Source of the DNA: Calidifontimicrobium sp964618555
Lineage (GTDB): Bacteria > Pseudomonadota > Gammaproteobacteria > Burkholderiales > Burkholderiaceae_C
Assembly: GCA_964618555.1 (NCBI GenBank)
Contig: CAZUBF010000101.1
Coordinates: forward strand, 1-13,578
DNA: 13,578 bases
Reading direction: 5' to 3'
Positions 12,031 to 13,578 of the stretch are shown in pieces. The stretch's first letter is position 1; each line of letters begins with the position of its first letter. The notes under the pieces are model-generated. The model saw only the letters and a list, made by a program, of their open reading frames with translations, did not search any database and was not told the origin of the DNA. The translations under genes were made by a program, and so were the position numbers.

Positions 12031-12080
12031 CTGAACGCTGTCCCGGGCTGCGCAGGCAGCCCTGGAGCCGCGGCGTTCAG
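12031..12080. repeat. Hairpin repeat, copy 2, containing the tolA stop codon
   Basis: This is the second, intact 50-bp copy. The outer arms 12031-12040 and 12071-12080 pair over all ten positions (one G-U in RNA), a TCC/GGA step pairs next, and the inner arms (7 bp) close a 4-base loop, with a 4-base bulge on one side. The tolA stop codon (12077-12079, minus strand) lies inside the last arm, so the tolA message enters this hairpin immediately at its stop. A 20-bp spacer separates it from copy 1. There is no T-run, so it is not a standard intrinsic terminator, but it is well placed to end or protect the tolQRA transcript. Confidence 0.85.
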
Positions 12081-12997
12081 TCCCTAGGACGGAAGACGAT
12101 GACGATCGACGGCGGCACGCGCCCGTCGACGTCGCGCGGCAGCACCGCGGTGCGGTCGATCGCGCGCAGCACCGCGTCGTCCCACGCCGGCACGCCGCTG
12201 CTGCGCACGATGCGGCGCGCGACGATGCTGCCGTCGGGCAGCGTGCGCAGTTCGACCTCCGCGGCCGGGTTGCCCGGCACGTCGTCGGTGAAGATGATGT
12301 TCGGTTTCACGCGCGCGACGATGCGCCCGGCATAGCTGGCCGACGGCCCGGCGTCGCGCGCCGCGGTGCCGGTGGACGAGGCGCTGCCGCTGCCGGGCTG
12401 CTGCGCCATCTCGCGCAGCCGCGCGAGGTTCTGCTGGCGCTGCTGCTCGATGCGCTGCTGCTGCGCCTGCTCCTCGCGCCGGCGCTCGTCGAGTTCCCGC
12501 TGGCGCTTCGCCTCGGCCTCGCGCCTGGCCTGCGCCTCGCGTTGGTCCCGGGCTTCGCGCTGACGCCTCTCGGCTTCGGCGCGTTCGCGCTGCTCGCGCT
12601 GGCGCTGCGCCTCGCGCTCGCGGCGCGCCTGCTCGGCCTGCTGCTGGCGCTGCTGCTCGGCGCGGCGCTCGCGTTCCTTCTCGATCGCGATGTCGGCATC
12701 GCGGCGCGCCGGCGGCTCGGCCGGTGGCAACGCGGGTGCGGGTGCAGGGGCTGGGGCCGGCGCGGGCGCCGGTGGTGCAGGCGGTGGCGGGGGCGGCGCC
12801 GGCGGCGCGGCGAACTGCGGCACCGCGGCCCACAGCTCGGTGGCCACCGGCGTCGGGTCGTGGCTGCGCCACTGCAGCCCCAGCGCCAGCGCGCCGATCA
12901 GCGCCAGGTGGGCGCCGACGGCGAATGCCGCACCCGGGCCGAGCCGGTCGGGGCTGGGCGGCTTGAGCGGGTCGGAGGCGGGCAGCGCGGGGTGCAT
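12077..12997 (-). CDS. tolA: Cell-envelope integrity protein TolA
   Basis: This is a 306-residue protein. Residues 24-42 form the single N-terminal membrane helix (AFAVGAHLALIGALALGLQW), which docks to TolQ-TolR. Residues 62-97 are a Pro/Ala linker. About 100-200 is a long Glu/Arg/Gln/Ala coiled coil crossing the periplasm. Residues 221-306 are the globular C-terminal domain, starting SYAGRIVARVKPNIIF and ending SIVIVFRPRD, the TolA/TonB C-terminal fold that contacts Pal and TolB. It transmits proton-motive force from TolQR to the outer membrane during cell constriction. ATG 12997 lies 26 bases after tolR and has only a weak ribosome-binding site. After the stop comes a hairpin repeat and a convergent gene, not tolB, which normally follows. 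Confidence 0.92.
   Translation of the reverse strand: MHPALPASDPLKPPSPDRLGPGAAFAVGAHLALIGALALGLQWRSHDPTPVATELWAAVPQFAAPPAPPPPPPAPPAPAPAPAPAPAPALPPAEPPARRDADIAIEKERERRAEQQRQQQAEQARREREAQRQREQRERAEAERRQREARDQREAQARREAEAKRQRELDERRREEQAQQQRIEQQRQQNLARLREMAQQPGSGSASSTGTAARDAGPSASYAGRIVARVKPNIIFTDDVPGNPAAEVELRTLPDGSIVARRIVRSSGVPAWDDAVLRAIDRTAVLPRDVDGRVPPSIVIVFRPRD
12707..12808 (-). repeat. Low-complexity Pro/Ala-coding tract in tolA
   Basis: This is a run of near-repeated GCC/CCG/GGC-type triplets encoding a proline-alanine linker of about 34 residues between the membrane helix and the coiled coil of TolA. Such tracts change length easily by slippage and are a weak point for sequencing and assembly, but the reading frame is intact here. 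Confidence 0.75.
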
Positions 12998-13023
12998 CGC
13001 GACGACTTGCGCGCGGCGTGCGT

Positions 13024-13452
<429 letters not shown>

Positions 13453-13454
13453 GG

Positions 13455-13578
13455 TCAGAACCTCGACGCGGCGGCCGGCGCCGCGGGCGGCGGCACGCTG
13501 GCGTTGCGCTGCAGGATGTTCGAGAACTCCTCGATGAAGGTCTCGAGCTGGATCGCGATGCGGTCGATGTCGCGCGCG
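13455..13578 (-). CDS. tolQ: Tol-Pal system protein TolQ, C-terminal end
   Basis: This is a partial gene; its start lies beyond the right edge. The 40 residues visible include DIDRIAIQLETFIEEFSNILQRN, the characteristic C-terminal helix of TolQ (FIEEFSNILQR), followed by an Ala/Pro-rich tail of about 14 residues that is longer than usual. TolQ is the polytopic membrane subunit of the proton-driven TolQR motor. The stop TGA at 13457-13455 is two bases from the tolR start, so translation is likely coupled. Confidence 0.85.
   Translation of the reverse strand, partial: ARDIDRIAIQLETFIEEFSNILQRNASVPPPAAPAAASRF

Noticed and set aside
11866..12087. Small plus-strand frame reading through both hairpin repeats
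   Set aside because: It is Arg/Pro-rich, has no ribosome-binding site, and the two repeat copies are read in different frames, so the repeats do not encode a conserved peptide there.
12707..12808. CRISPR-like or tandem repeat array
   Set aside because: The periodicity is codon-sized and encodes the Pro/Ala linker of TolA; there are no spaced identical repeats.

Overview
The window is very GC-rich (clearly above 70% by eye) and densely packed. Its gene content and local order (end of the NADH dehydrogenase I operon, DUF2818, NUDIX, DUF1178; DUF2069 next to a YihY-type protein; tolQRA with a betaproteobacterial-style TolA) point to a betaproteobacterium of the order Burkholderiales, most like the Comamonadaceae/Sphaerotilaceae. 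That placement rests on remembered gene neighbourhoods and not on a search. Nearly everything looks like ordinary chromosomal housekeeping. I see no CRISPR array, prophage, insertion sequence, rRNA or tRNA.

Layout: (1) 1-1525, plus strand: the 3' end of nuoN, a very short DUF2818-like gene and a NUDIX hydrolase are chained by overlapping stop/start codons, followed by DUF1178. (2) 1479-3495: a minus-strand pair, DUF2917 then a GNAT acetyltransferase, divergent from a LysR-type regulator across 158 bp. (3) 3443-5262, minus: DUF2069 membrane protein, overlapping a D-2-hydroxyacid-type FAD dehydrogenase. (4) 5282-6547, plus: YihY/BrkB-family membrane protein. (5) 6599-8765, minus: O-acetylhomoserine sulfhydrylase followed by an alpha/beta hydrolase. 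(6) 8853-9320, plus: two-CBS protein, convergent with (7) a methyl-accepting chemotaxis protein, 9333-10991 minus, which has a candidate sigma-28 promoter. (8) 11169-11819, plus: RNA 2',3'-cyclic phosphodiesterase (ThpR family). (9) 11820-12080: a gene-poor gap with two tandem copies of a 50-bp hairpin repeat. (10) 12077-13578, minus: tolQ (partial), tolR, tolA.

How the genes work together: tolQ-tolR-tolA encode the energised inner-membrane part of the Tol-Pal envelope-constriction machine. The usual tolB-pal continuation is absent: tolA is followed at once by the hairpin repeats and a convergent gene. nuoN belongs to respiratory complex I. The NUDIX protein looks like an ADP-ribose/nucleotide-sugar pyrophosphatase and is translationally coupled to the nuo operon. 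The sulfhydrylase serves methionine/homocysteine synthesis.

The most unusual signals are the tandem hairpin repeat at the end of tolA, a possible fragment of a PIN-type toxin gene beside it, a compact divergent promoter in which DUF2069 and the YihY gene appear to share one -10 element with near-leaderless starts, and the stripped-down DUF2818 gene. I do not see convincing evidence of a wholly new multi-gene system here.
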